64,000 nt of DNA from JASHPR01 sp963842355. Its GTDB lineage: Bacteria > Actinomycetota > Actinomycetes > Streptosporangiales > Streptosporangiaceae. Made by a program: the position numbers and the translations under genes. The notes beneath the pieces were generated by a model, which was not told where the DNA came from, searched no databases, and was given only the letters and a program-made list of their open reading frames with translations. The DNA lies in NCBI GenBank assembly GCA_963842355.1, contig CAWJGC010000007.1, forward strand, positions 696,138 to 760,137. The letters are read 5' to 3'. Shown here in pieces: positions 33,820 through 41,898 of the stretch (its first letter is position 1; each line of letters starts with the position of its first letter).

Positions 33820-34660
33820 ATGACGCAGGCAGCGAAGGGGAACGTATTCATCACGGGAGCGGCCACGGGCATCGGCGCGGCGACCACGAGGCGATTGGCT
33901 GAAGCCGGCTACCGGGTCTTCGCGGGCGTGCACCGGGAAGCTGGCTCGCTGGCGCAGCATCCCTGGTGTTCAGCCTGTTGCGATCGACGTGACCGACCCA
34001 TCCGGCGTCGAGAATGCCGCCAAGGTCGTTGAGGAAGCGACTGGCGGGGGCGGGCTGAGGGCGGTGATCAACAACGCGGGCGTGATCGTCCAGGGTCCGC
34101 TCGAGCTTGTGCCGGCGGAGGAGTTGCGCCGCCAGTTCGAGGTCAACACGCTCGGGCCGGCGCACGTCATCCAGGCGTTCTTGCCGCTGCTACGAACGGG
34201 CAAGGGCCGAATCATCAACATCAGCGCGCCGACCGCCCGCGTGCCGGTCCCGTTCATGGCGCCGATCGGTGGCAGCAAGGCGGCGCTCGCGTCGTTCTCG
34301 GACTCACTCCGGCTGGAGCTCGGCGCCTGGGGCATCCCGGTCACGGTCATCGAGCCCGGCGGGACCGACACGGCCATCTTCGGGAAGGCTGAGACCGCGA
34401 TGCAAGCCGCGCTCGGCGCTGCGGATCCCGCGAAGGTCGCGCTCTACGGCGATCAGCTCGCTGCTGTCGCGAAGGCAGCCGCCAGGCAGAAGCTCGGTCC
34501 AGCCGAGGCGGTGGCTAAGACGATCGTGGCCGCGGTCGAGGCGCGCAAGCCGAAGCGCCGCTACGCCGCAGGCTCAGGAGTCGCCATATTCGGAGTGCTG
34601 GCGCACGTCCCGGCGAGCCTGCGGGAACGACTTATCAAGACCGTCTTCGGACTGGCCTGA
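33820..34660 (+). pseudogene. SDR oxidoreductase 1, one frameshift, Tyr missing
   Basis: The N-terminus GNVFITGAATGIGAATTRRL carries the TGxxxGIG cofactor loop. At about 33964 a single extra T displaces the frame, and GVQPVAIDVTDP then continues in the frame that holds INNAGVIVQGPLELV, IINISAPTARVPVPF and PGGTDTAIFG. The expected catalytic YxxxK reads IGGSK, so the tyrosine is isoleucine here and classical reductase activity is doubtful. AGGAGG precedes the ATG. It lies divergent from the PadR gene and 13 bases upstream of a second SDR, suggesting a small regulated operon carried by the transposon. Confidence 0.82.
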
Positions 34661-34673
34661 GCCTCACGTAGCG

Positions 34674-35506
34674 ATGACCGAACCAGCCCGCACCATCGCC
34701 CTCATCGGCGCCACCTCGGGCCTCGGGCGCGCCGCTGCCGATCAGCTCGCACAGAGACGGGCACGGCCTCATCCTCGTCGGCCGCGACCCCCAGCGCGTC
34801 CAGCGGCTCGCCAGGCAGCTGCCGAACGCCGTCGTCATCGGGGCAGACATATCCACCATCGCGGGCGTCGACCACGCCGCCACGCAGATCGGCAACGCTG
34901 TCGATCACTTGGACGCGCTCGTCAACAACGCAGGCGTGATGATCCCCACCCGGCAGACCACCAGCGAGGGTGCCGAGCTGAACTTCGCCGTCCACCACCT
35001 CGCGCCGTACTCGATGACAAGCAAGCTCCTTCCCTTGCTGGTCCGTGGCGCTGGCCGGGTCGTCAATGTCAACTCCGAAGGCCACCGAGCGCCTCTTTTC
35101 GGCGGCGGATCGGTCCGCATCGACTTTGATGACCTGGGCAGCGACGACGGATACGACCCGTTCCTCGCCTACAGCCGGACCAAGCTCGCCAACCTTCTGT
35201 TCAGCTACGAACTCCAGCGACGCCACCCTGAACTGTCAGTCGTCGCCGTGCATCCCGGCATGGTCCGCACCGACCTCGGTCGCCACTGGCCGCGCATCCA
35301 AGTCGCGGCGATGCACGCCATGTCCATCTCAGCCCGCAAAGGCGCTGAGACCCGTGGTATCGCTTGCAACGGCGCCAGCAGTCGAACGCGGCGCGTACTA
35401 CAACCGCTTCACCACGACGCGGTCCTCCCCCGAGTCATACGACAACGTCGTCGCCCGCCGCCTCTGGGAAGTCACCGAAGCCATCCGAGGCCCATTCGGC
35501 CAATAG
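34674..35506 (+). pseudogene. SDR oxidoreductase 2, two frameshifts
   Basis: TIALIGATSGLGRAAADQLA gives the TGxxxGxG-type loop. Near 34755 the frame shifts to HGLILVGRDPQRVQRL and VNNAGVMIPTRQTTSEGAEL, VVNVNSEGHRAPLF, and an intact catalytic YSRTK in FLAYSRTKLANLL. Near 35355 it shifts again to APAVERGAYYNRFTTT and ends GPFGQ. The pattern (retinol-dehydrogenase/WW-oxidoreductase-like SDR) is complete over ~275 residues if two bases are corrected. It follows SDR 1 closely and is probably co-transcribed. Confidence 0.82.
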
Positions 35507-35615
35507 GCCAAGCCGCTGGACATCCCCACCCAGCGGGCTGTCAACCGCCCGCCAGACCCACGTGCTTGAATCGCCCCGGCGAGGGTGCGCGCCTTCGACG
35601 AGCTGTTCCGTGCCG

Positions 35616-35645
35616 GCCATACGCATGAGCAAACTGCGGATCAAA
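35616..35645 (+). repeat. IS66 right-copy fragment, part 1
   Basis: GGCCATACGCATGAGCAAAC and the next ten bases match the left IS66 transposase (residues AIRMSKLRIK). Similarity stops abruptly upstream of 35616, marking the deletion junction of the right IS66 copy. Confidence 0.8.
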
Positions 35646-35805
35646 AGATGACATGCATCGGGCGCCCCGCTGGGGGTCGTTGGCGCTGAGCCGGCCGGGT
35701 CGCTGCCCGCGCGGGAGACCTCCCCAGCTCAGACGCGTCACGATTAACCGCGTAAGCATTCGCGTGCGGGGCGCTGGAGCGCCCCGGGAGCTTGAGGAGG
35801 TCCCG

Positions 35806-36843
35806 ATGCCCATCGTAGGCGGGCTCGACATCCACCGGAAGCAGATCACCTTCGACTATCTCGACACCGTGACCGGGGAGGCGAGCCGCGGCCAGGTCGC
35901 CCCGGCCGACCGGGAGCACCTGCGCGCCTGGCTGGCGCGGTTCGCGGGCCGCGGCGACGTCGGGTTCGCGCTGGAGGGGTGCACCGGGTGGCGGTATGTC
36001 GCCGAGGAGCTGGCCGCGGCCGGGGTCGCCGCGCATGTCGGCGAGCCGGCTGACACCGCGGCGGCCCGCGGCCGCAAGCGGCATGCCAAGACCGATAAGA
36101 CCGACTCGCGGCACCTGCGGCAGCTGCTGGCCGAGGGCCGGCGGCCGGAGTGCTGGATTCCGCCCGGGCAGGTCCTGGAGTGCCGGGCGCTGCTGGAGAC
36201 CTATCATGACCTGCGCCGCGAGCACACCGCGTGGGTGCAGCGCATCCACGCGGTGTTCTTCCACCAGGGCGCCCCGGCGCTGGGCGAGGGCGCGCTGCGC
36301 ACCGAGGCGGGCCTGGCGGCGCTGCGGCAGGCCGCGGCCGCGCACCTGTCGCCGGCCGGGCAGCTGCAGGTCGCCACCGCCCTGGAGGTGCTCACCTGCC
36401 TGGAGGGCCGCCTGCAGGTGCTGCGGCACCAGCTGCTGCAGGCCGCCAGGCACCTCACCGGCGCGAAGGTGCTCGCCGCCCGGCTGTACGGGGCCGGGCC
36501 GGTCACCGCCCTGGCGATGACCTGCTGGCTGGCCGGCGCGGGCCGGTTCTCCTCCTCGCGCAAGGCGGTCCGGTTCGCCGGGCTGGACATCACCGTCTAC
36601 TCCTCCGACCACAAGCGCTCCCCCGGGCACCTGTCCCGGCAAGGGCCGGCAGTCCTGCGCTGGGCGGTGTATGAGGCCGGCAAGACCCACGCCCGCGCCT
36701 GCGCCCCCGACCACGCTTACTACGCCCAGGTCAAAGACCGCAAGGACGGCAAGATCGCGGCCTTGTCGGAAGCCCGCAAGATCGTCCGGCAGGCCTGCCA
36801 CATCCTGGCCGAGCTCGGCGACGACGCGCTCACCGCCGCCTGA
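35806..36843 (+). CDS. IS110-family transposase
   Basis: A 345-residue DEDD/serine recombinase-type transposase. The N-terminal RuvC-like domain starts VGGLDIHRKQITFDYLDT (first Asp), with FALEGCTGWRYVAEELA (Glu), and DKTDSRHLRQLL (the DxxD pair). The C-terminal Tnp20 domain has GAGPVTALAMTCWLAGAGRF and a serine-containing DITVYSSDHKRSPG. The strong GAGGAGGT site before ATG 35806 fixes the start. IS110 enzymes use an element-encoded bridge RNA to pair with target and donor; the non-coding flanks here would hold it. The gene is intact. Confidence 0.9.
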   Translation: MPIVGGLDIHRKQITFDYLDTVTGEASRGQVAPADREHLRAWLARFAGRGDVGFALEGCTGWRYVAEELAAAGVAAHVGEPADTAAARGRKRHAKTDKTDSRHLRQLLAEGRRPECWIPPGQVLECRALLETYHDLRREHTAWVQRIHAVFFHQGAPALGEGALRTEAGLAALRQAAAAHLSPAGQLQVATALEVLTCLEGRLQVLRHQLLQAARHLTGAKVLAARLYGAGPVTALAMTCWLAGAGRFSSSRKAVRFAGLDITVYSSDHKRSPGHLSRQGPAVLRWAVYEAGKTHARACAPDHAYYAQVKDRKDGKIAALSEARKIVRQACHILAELGDDALTAA

Positions 36844-37407
36844 CCGGCCCCCAGCCAAGGTGACCATCGCGGTGACGCGCCACCGGAGGACACGCCGGCA
36901 GCCGCACGCACAGATGGGGCACAACCGCGGCCAGCTCCTGCCAGGAGACCGCCAGCCCGCGCCAGCCACCCCTTGCCGCGCAAGGGATCACGCGGGACAG
37001 CCTGAAAAGACCGAGCGGCCGCATCCCCCGCACGCGGAGGACACCCAATCCATCATCATGTCGCCGGGCGCAGCCACGCGCCCGCGGGCCCAGGTAAGCC
37101 TGGCTGCCTCCGCGCCCCCCGTCCCCGCCACCAGACCGGTCACCCCCGCCCTCTGAACACAAGGAACCTCCCGCCACACCCCAGGCCCCGACCGCAACCA
37201 TCCACGCGCTCCCCGTCCCCTGCCCCCGATGATCTTGCTCCCGGCCAGGCGCGTCAAGGGCGCCCACGGCGCCGCTACGCGGGCGCTATGCGCCCCTTGA
37301 CCCGCCCGCCCGCTCGCAAGACCCGGCAGCAATCAGGGAACAAGGAGCAGACTGACCTTGCCCGCAACCACCCAGACACCCCAGCCCCGGCCTCTTGCGC
37401 TGCTCAA
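36844..37407 (+). other. Long 3' non-coding region of IS1111-type element
   Basis: About 560 bases between the transposase stop and the right sub-terminal repeat, without a convincing gene. In the IS1111 group the bridge RNA is expected downstream of the transposase, so this is where to look. I could not identify its loops by eye. Confidence 0.4.
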
Positions 37408-37418
37408 CCGATGCAGGT

Positions 37419-37560
37419 AAGTCTCCGGCTGCATGCGGTCCTGAGCGGAGCCGAGATCTTCTGCGCCATCCGCTCCTACCTGGCCACCGCCGACCGGCAC
37501 GACATCGACGCACTCACCGCTCACGAGTGATCACCGCCGCCGAAAGACCTATCCAGTTAC
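37419..37560 (+). repeat. IS66 right-copy fragment, part 2, with inverted repeat
   Basis: Encodes GAEIFCAIRSYLATADRHD and a stop after TAHE, matching the left copy's C-terminus minus an internal deletion, then the inverted repeat ending CCTATCCAGTTAC. Orientation is opposite to the left copy. Confidence 0.85.
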
Positions 37561-37568
37561 CAGCTTCC
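37561..37568 (+). repeat. 8-bp target duplication, right (CAGCTTCC)
   Basis: Identical to 31525-31532. Confidence 0.92.
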
Positions 37569-37786
37569 TTAATATCCGGGTTAAAGACATCGAGGCCGTG
37601 TACGCCGAATGGAGCGCCCGGGGTGCTGAATTCCTGACGCCGCCGAAACAGCACCAGTTCGAGAAGCGCTGCTACATCCGCGATCCCGACGGTCATCTGA
37701 TCGAAGTGGGGCAAACCACGGACCCAGAGGGTGACTGGTCGCCCGATCACTGGCCGTCGAGTACGCCCGCCGAGGAGTCCGAGTGA
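37569..37786 (+). pseudogene. VOC-family protein, 3' part
   Basis: Continues the split gene: LNIRVKDIEAVYAEWSARGA, then RCYIRDPDGHLIEVGQTTD, the second metal-binding beta-alpha-beta unit (the glutamate in HLIEVGQ is the usual metal ligand), and an acidic tail ending EESE. It has no start codon of its own in frame. Confidence 0.9.
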
Positions 37787-37863
37787 ATGCCGAGATCACC
37801 GGCGAAATCGCTCACATCGACGGCGGCCGGTCCCCCGGACACGAGCGTCGATCCACCGCGTGA
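37783..37863 (+). pseudogene. SDR C-terminal fragment
   Basis: The frame reads AEITGEIAHIDGGRSPGHER before a stop, the typical last strand of SDR reductases (ITGExxxVDGG). It overlaps the VOC stop by 4 bases. The body of the enzyme is absent, so it is a scrap. Confidence 0.6.
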
Positions 37864-37909
37864 CGCTGAGGAGGGTTCGGTCATGGCGTAATGGGGCCTG
37901 GACGCCCTG

Positions 37910-38278
37910 CTAACGGGCCTGGCGGGTAACCGGCAGGCCGAGGAACCGGGCGAACTCGGCGGCGATCATCTTGGATGTGGCCGCCGACGGCGCGGTGATG
38001 TAGATGACGGGGATGTCGCTGCCCGAGCGGGGATAGCGCCGCCGGTGGATGACCTCGGTCATCTTGCCCAGCTGCGTGATTGCGGTGGTCTCGACGACCA
38101 GCAGCCGGGAGTGGTGATCAAGCCGGTCCTCGTCGTAACCGGACCGTTTATCGTCATCCAGTCTCATCCATGCGTCGTCAGCGAGCAGTTCCGGCACGGC
38201 GGGCACCTCGTCGGCGAAGCGCCGCCAGCCCCCGGCGTGGTGAGCTGCCGGCGCTCTTCGCCAGGTGCCCCGGTTCAC
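37910..38278 (-). pseudogene. TniB-like transposon ATPase remnant lacking Walker A
   Basis: The N-terminus WRRFADEVPAVPELLADDAW then DEDRLDHHSRLLVVET matches actinobacterial TniB/AAA proteins of Tn7-like or IS-associated systems, and IPVIYITAPSAATSKMIAAE with EFARFLGLPV matches their post-P-loop region. Between them the ~40 residues that normally carry the Walker A loop are deleted (VVETTAITQLGK), and the protein stops soon after. It is an internally deleted remnant. No TniA or TniQ gene is present nearby. Confidence 0.65.
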
Positions 38279-38440
38279 TGTCCTCGGTGTTCACCAGCGC
38301 TTGTCCGCTTCCGATAGACATCGAGGAGCTGGACCTCGCGGGGCGCCGGGCTCCGGTGAAGGCGAAGGGCGCGGCCGTGCGGCGCCGGGTCGGCCGGGCG
38401 CGGGAGGACTTCGTGCTGGAGACGATCTACTGGGATGCCG

Positions 38441-38472
38441 GTGGGCCCGGCACCAACAGGTGCCGGGCCCAC
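38441..38472 (-). terminator. Perfect 14-bp hairpin downstream of cold-shock gene
   Basis: GTGGGCCCGGCACC and GGTGCCGGGCCCAC pair exactly around the loop AACA, 40 bases past the cold-shock stop. It lacks a T-tract, which is common for actinobacterial terminators. Confidence 0.8.
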
Positions 38473-38512
38473 GTCTTGCTGTTATCCCTTGGCAGGCCTG
38501 GCCTGCCGTGGC

Positions 38513-38713
38513 TCAGGCGGCGCGGACGCGGGTGGCCTGCGGGCCCTTCGGGCCTTGAGTCACCTCGAACTCCACGTGCTGGTTCTCCTCGAGGCTGCGG
38601 AAGCCGTAGCCGTCAATCTCGGAGTAGTGCACGAAGACGTCCGGTCCGTCGGTGCGGGAGATGAAGCCGTAGCCCTTTTCCGCGTTGAACCACTTGACGG
38701 TTCCCTGTGTCAT
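38513..38713 (-). CDS. csp: Cold-shock protein (CspA family)
   Basis: A 66-residue OB-fold RNA/DNA-binding protein with RNP1 KGYGFIS and RNP2 VFVHYSEI, from MTQGTVKWFNAEKGYGF. It is an RNA chaperone acting in the cytoplasm. AAGGAG lies six bases before the ATG. A clear hairpin terminator follows. The ~445 bases upstream lack a supported gene and may include a long structured 5' leader, as is common for csp genes. Confidence 0.95.
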   Translation of the reverse strand: MTQGTVKWFNAEKGYGFISRTDGPDVFVHYSEIDGYGFRSLEENQHVEFEVTQGPKGPQATRVRAA

Positions 38714-39158
38714 GTCGCTCCTTACAGGGGCTGGATACGAGTCCGCACGGTGCGGTCCCCGGGCCGGTTCTCGACGCGACTTCCCCAGATCCCTGAAGCG
38801 GCGCGCCCGCAACATCGTTCTCCGCGAGCGTGCAGGTGACACGAACACACAAGACAACTACGACCGCCTGGCGTAACCGATCCGGTGCCCGGTTCATTCC
38901 CGCCCAGCGGTTGCAAAAGCTTCGTCGTGGGAGACCGCGCCAGATCGGGCCGTTCTGCGTGCCGGGCGCCAGTGGCGACGCGACCGCACGGAGGTCGTGT
39001 CGGCTGAGCCGATCGCAGAGAGTAACCGACTCGCTGAAGGAAGCCCGCGTTCTGGGGCGCGATCATCGCCGACCTGGCGAGCTGGCTGCTGAGTATCACC
39101 CTGTGCGACAAGCGCCACGACCGGGAGCCCAGCTAGCCACCCTTTCTGACCTCCGCAC
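38714..39158. other. Intergenic region upstream of csp, nothing recognised
   Basis: Open frames on both strands are short and of no known family. Contains the csp promoter and leader on the minus strand, and the 3' flank of the sigma-factor gene. Confidence 0.5.
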
Positions 39159-39806
39159 CTACCGGACGCTCAGCAAGGCCGCCTTGGCCCGGGCCGTATG
39201 GTAATTCGCCGCACCCGGGCTGATACCCATGGCCGAAGCAGCCTGCCGTTCGGACAGGTTCAGGTAGAACCGGAGCATGAGCGCCTCCCGCTGCCTCGGC
39301 GAAAGTATGTGCATGGCTGAGATCACCGCCGAGCGCTCTGGCTGCGTGATCGCGCCCTGCTCGGCGCTGGGCATGATGCCCGGCTTGGACTTGGGCGCGT
39401 TCCGGTCGGCCGTCATCCCTTGCCGCAGGGCCGACCGCGACCGGTTTATCACGCACTGGCGCAGGTATGCCAGCGCCTTGTCGCGGTCCCGTACCCGGCT
39501 CCAGGCGCCGTACATGGCGACGAAGGAATCCTGCACCACTTCCTCCGCGATGCCCACGTCGCCGACCAGCACGGCCGCCAGCCGGACCAGCGAGCGGTAC
39601 TCCGTGCCGTAAATCGCCGTGATCGCCTGGTCGGCATCCGACTGAGCGTCAGCGGGAACCGGACCCAGCGCGGCGCCCGCTGGCAGCGCGTCGGCCCTAC
39701 GCGGGGGATGCGGCCCGGCGGCGCATGGCTCGCCGTCGGCCATGCCGACACTGCGCACAGCGGCGGGCCGGGCGCTTTCACGGGTCCTGTTACCCAGGCC
39801 GAACAT
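39159..39806 (-). CDS. SigE-family ECF RNA polymerase sigma factor
   Basis: A 215-residue ECF sigma factor of the actinobacterial SigE-like (SigE family) group. Region 2 reads ITAIYGTEYRSLVRLAAVLV with IAEEVVQDSFVAMYGAWSRV. Region 4 reads LSPRQREALMLRFYLNLSER and ISPGAANYHTARAKAAL, the helix-turn-helix for the -35 box. The first ~50 residues are unusual and low-complexity, so a start further downstream (near ADAQSDADQ) is possible. No anti-sigma gene is adjacent, which is unusual for regulated ECFs; the neighbouring genes are unrelated fragments. Confidence 0.88.
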   Translation of the reverse strand: MFGLGNRTRESARPAAVRSVGMADGEPCAAGPHPPRRADALPAGAALGPVPADAQSDADQAITAIYGTEYRSLVRLAAVLVGDVGIAEEVVQDSFVAMYGAWSRVRDRDKALAYLRQCVINRSRSALRQGMTADRNAPKSKPGIMPSAEQGAITQPERSAVISAMHILSPRQREALMLRFYLNLSERQAASAMGISPGAANYHTARAKAALLSVR

Positions 39807-39871
39807 GGCGTCGCCTTTCTGCTGAAGCAGTCAGGCGGGGTCTGGACCAAGCGGCTGATTCGCCAGCTTCA

Positions 39872-40753
39872 CTATGACGATACGCCGGACTCCCGCCGCT
39901 GCCCAGGACACCGACCCCTCGCTCCTCGAAGAGCTGTCCTACCTTGCCGGTCATCCTCGCCAGCGCTCCTGAACGATCCCCGCACGAGGGAGGGCCTCCC
40001 GCGCTGGGCGGAGTCGTCCACGGGTCCGCGCCGGCATACCAGGGCCAACCGATGAGCAGGACGGATCGCCAGGAACAAGTGCGCGTGAGCGGAGTCTCCG
40101 GCGAGCATCGCGAGGGGATCAGTACCCCGAGGGAGGATCTCGGTCTGAAGCTTCGGCCCGATGCTTAGCTTCCCCGCCCGCCACGCATCCTCCAGGCCGG
40201 TCCCGCACCGCGAGCACTCCGCCGGCGGCGGCACGTCCTCCTGCTTGTCCGGGTGCGGGTCCCGCGATAGTCCCGCCCCGGGGTGCCCCGGCTGCCCGCC
40301 GGGCTTGCGGTCCTTGCGCCGTTCCCGTTCCGAGGACTGGCGGGCCTTCCGCTCGGCCTTGCGCCGCTGACGCGCCCCGATCGGGTCCTTCGACGGCGGC
40401 GTTCCCGAGGTCGTGCTGTCCGACCCCAGCCGCCGCTCCAGTTCCGCGGCCCTCAGCTTCAGCTGCCGGTACCGCTCCCGCTGATCCTGCAGCTCGGCCC
40501 GCAGCATCGCGTTCTCGGTGTCCTTGGCCTCGATCACCGCCCGCAGCCGGGCGACCAGCTCACGCTGATCCCCGCCGTCGGCAGGAACACCAGGCTCATC
40601 GGCAGGAGCCGGCTTGCAAGGCCAACCCGGGACATGCGCCAAGCTGCTCGTGGTGCCAGCGCCAGATCCCGGCAGGCCGGAGCAACCACAGAGGCGGTCC
40701 GGCCGGAGCGATCCCCGAGCGCCTTCGGGGTTCCGGCTCGACCGGCTGGTCAC
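39872..40753 (-). pseudogene. IS66-family transposase N-terminal remnant (second type)
   Basis: The recognisable part (~40150-40600) is ELVARLRAVIEAKDTENAML and further coiled coil, then GSDSTTSGTPPSKDPIG and RKPGGQPGHPGAGL. The zinc-finger start CSRCGTGLEDAW follows, all typical of IS66 transposase N-termini. After that the frame departs from the family and no DDE core is present. It differs in sequence from the IS66 at 31533, so it records an independent insertion. No ends were identified. Confidence 0.7.
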
Positions 40754-41190
40754 TTGATCCTGGTGTTGCGTGCAGGATCCGGGATTGCTCCCAGCTGGAT
40801 CAGCATGGCGAGGTGGTCGTTGACGGCCCAGCGCTCGACTATGCGATCACCGGTGATCCGGTACATGAAGGCGGTGTCGCGCTGGTAGTACCCGGCAGGG
40901 ACCTCGAAACCGCGGAAGGTTCCCCCGGGCCACTGCCCCTCCCTGACGCCGAACTGGACGACGAGATCCTGTTCGCCGACCACGGACAGCTTCCGCCAGC
41001 GGAACGATTCGAAGTTGCGGCCGTCAGTGGCGAGCCACTGACGAGTACCGTCCAGCCCCGGCGGCCGGCCTGGCGCGAGGGCGTGATTGACCATGTCCGG
41101 GCTGCATAGCTCGTCGAGCCGGTCCAGGTCGCGGTTGTTGAGGATGGCGTCGAAACGCTCCACGATCGCCTTGTTCGTCTCGGTACTCAC
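40750..41190 (-). CDS. SnoaL-like polyketide-cyclase-fold protein
   Basis: 146 residues: TNKAIVERFDAILNNRDLDR, DELCSPDMVNHALAPGRPPG and an alpha+beta barrel ending YRITGDRIVERWAVNDHLAM. This is the SnoaL/ester-cyclase pattern with the His (VNHA) and Asp (VND) commonly lining the pocket. Start GTG 41190 is chosen for the GGGGGAG site; a longer frame begins at 41226. It is divergent from a TetR gene with a symmetric site between them, so it is probably the regulator's target. Substrate unknown. Confidence 0.8.
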   Translation of the reverse strand: MSTETNKAIVERFDAILNNRDLDRLDELCSPDMVNHALAPGRPPGLDGTRQWLATDGRNFESFRWRKLSVVGEQDLVVQFGVREGQWPGGTFRGFEVPAGYYQRDTAFMYRITGDRIVERWAVNDHLAMLIQLGAIPDPARNTRIK

Positions 41191-41208
41191 CGGGCTCCCC
41201 CCATTCGA

Positions 41209-41245
41209 CGATAGTTTCACTCTCACGGATATATGTGTACTATCG
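41209..41245. promoter_or_regulatory. Inverted repeat operator between SnoaL-like and TetR genes
   Basis: CGATAGT (41209-41215) and ACTATCG (41239-41245) are perfect inverted arms separated by 23 bases in an AT-rich gap. This is a likely TetR-protein site or overlapping divergent promoters. Confidence 0.55.
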
Positions 41246-41250
41246 CTAAT

Positions 41251-41898
41251 ATGGCCGAGGGTGTCAAGAGGCGTTACGACAACTCCCGCCGGCTCGCCCA
41301 GGCCCGGGCCACACGACTCAAGGTGATCGAGGCGGCCGGACAGCTATTCATCGAGCGCGGCTACCCCGCCACCCCCATCGAGGCGGTCGCCGCAGCCGCA
41401 GACGTCCCGCTCCCCACGCTCTACCGGCTGTTCGGCTCCAAGCGAGCCCTGCTCAAGGCGGTGCTGGACACCTCCTTCGGCGGCGACGACGAGCGGATCA
41501 CCTTCGCCGACCGACCGGAACAGCAAGCCGCGCTCTCCGAGCCCGACCCGACTCAGATGGTCAACGCCTTCGCCCGCATCGCCCGGCAGTTCATGGACCG
41601 CTCCTCGGCGATCCTCCACGTCCTGGCCACCGCCGCCCAAGTCGACGGTGAGGCAGCCGAACTGCTCGCCGAGATCCGCCGGCAGCGGCACACCGGCCAG
41701 TCCAAAATCGTCACCGCCCTGGCGGAGCGAGACGCCCTCGACCCACACCTGGATCCCGGCGAGGCAGCCGACATCGTCTACGCGCTCATGTCGCCCGACG
41801 TCCACCGGATCCTCACCGTTGAGCGCTGCTGGTCAGCCGAGAACTACCAATCCTGGCTGGGACGATCCCTCCGAACGCTGCTACGCCCCGCGCGGTGA
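41251..41898 (+). CDS. TetR-family transcriptional regulator
   Basis: 215 residues from ATG 41251 (an upstream ATG at 41233 adds six). The N-terminal helix-turn-helix reads RLKVIEAAGQLFIERGYPAT and ADVPLPTLYRLFGSKRALLK, a standard TetR signature. The C-terminal ligand domain is helical (NAFARIARQFMDRSSAILHV). It probably represses the divergent SnoaL-like gene and itself via the inverted repeat in the 60-base gap. The ligand is unknown. Confidence 0.9.
   Translation: MAEGVKRRYDNSRRLAQARATRLKVIEAAGQLFIERGYPATPIEAVAAAADVPLPTLYRLFGSKRALLKAVLDTSFGGDDERITFADRPEQQAALSEPDPTQMVNAFARIARQFMDRSSAILHVLATAAQVDGEAAELLAEIRRQRHTGQSKIVTALAERDALDPHLDPGEAADIVYALMSPDVHRILTVERCWSAENYQSWLGRSLRTLLRPAR

Larger units (their letters stand above)
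35646..37418 (+). mobile_element. IS110-family (IS1111-type) element nested in IS66 remnant
   Basis: Removing this segment rejoins the IS66 transposase sequence (…GATCAAA / AAGTCTCC…) with only a 2-base overlap, as expected for IS110-family integration without a real target duplication. Sub-terminal inverted repeats TGCATCGG (35654-35661) and CCGATGCA (37408-37415) lie 8 and 3 bases from the ends, the offset layout typical of the IS1111 group. It contains one intact transposase and a long 3' non-coding region. Confidence 0.8.
31533..37560. mobile_element. IS66-bounded composite transposon-like insertion (6.0 kb)
   Basis: Both outer ends carry the same inverted repeat, starting GTAACTGGATAGGTCTTTCG inward from each side and matching over more than 30 bases, flanked by the 8-bp duplication CAGCTTCC. 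The left end is an almost complete IS66 copy with its transposase on the minus strand. The right end keeps only the last ~60 transposase codons, in the opposite orientation, and is itself split by an IS1111-type element (35646-37418). Between them are PadR and two SDR genes. The perfect duplication and the restored VOC frame show that the whole unit moved once as a block; later deletions and a nested insertion followed. Confidence 0.85.
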
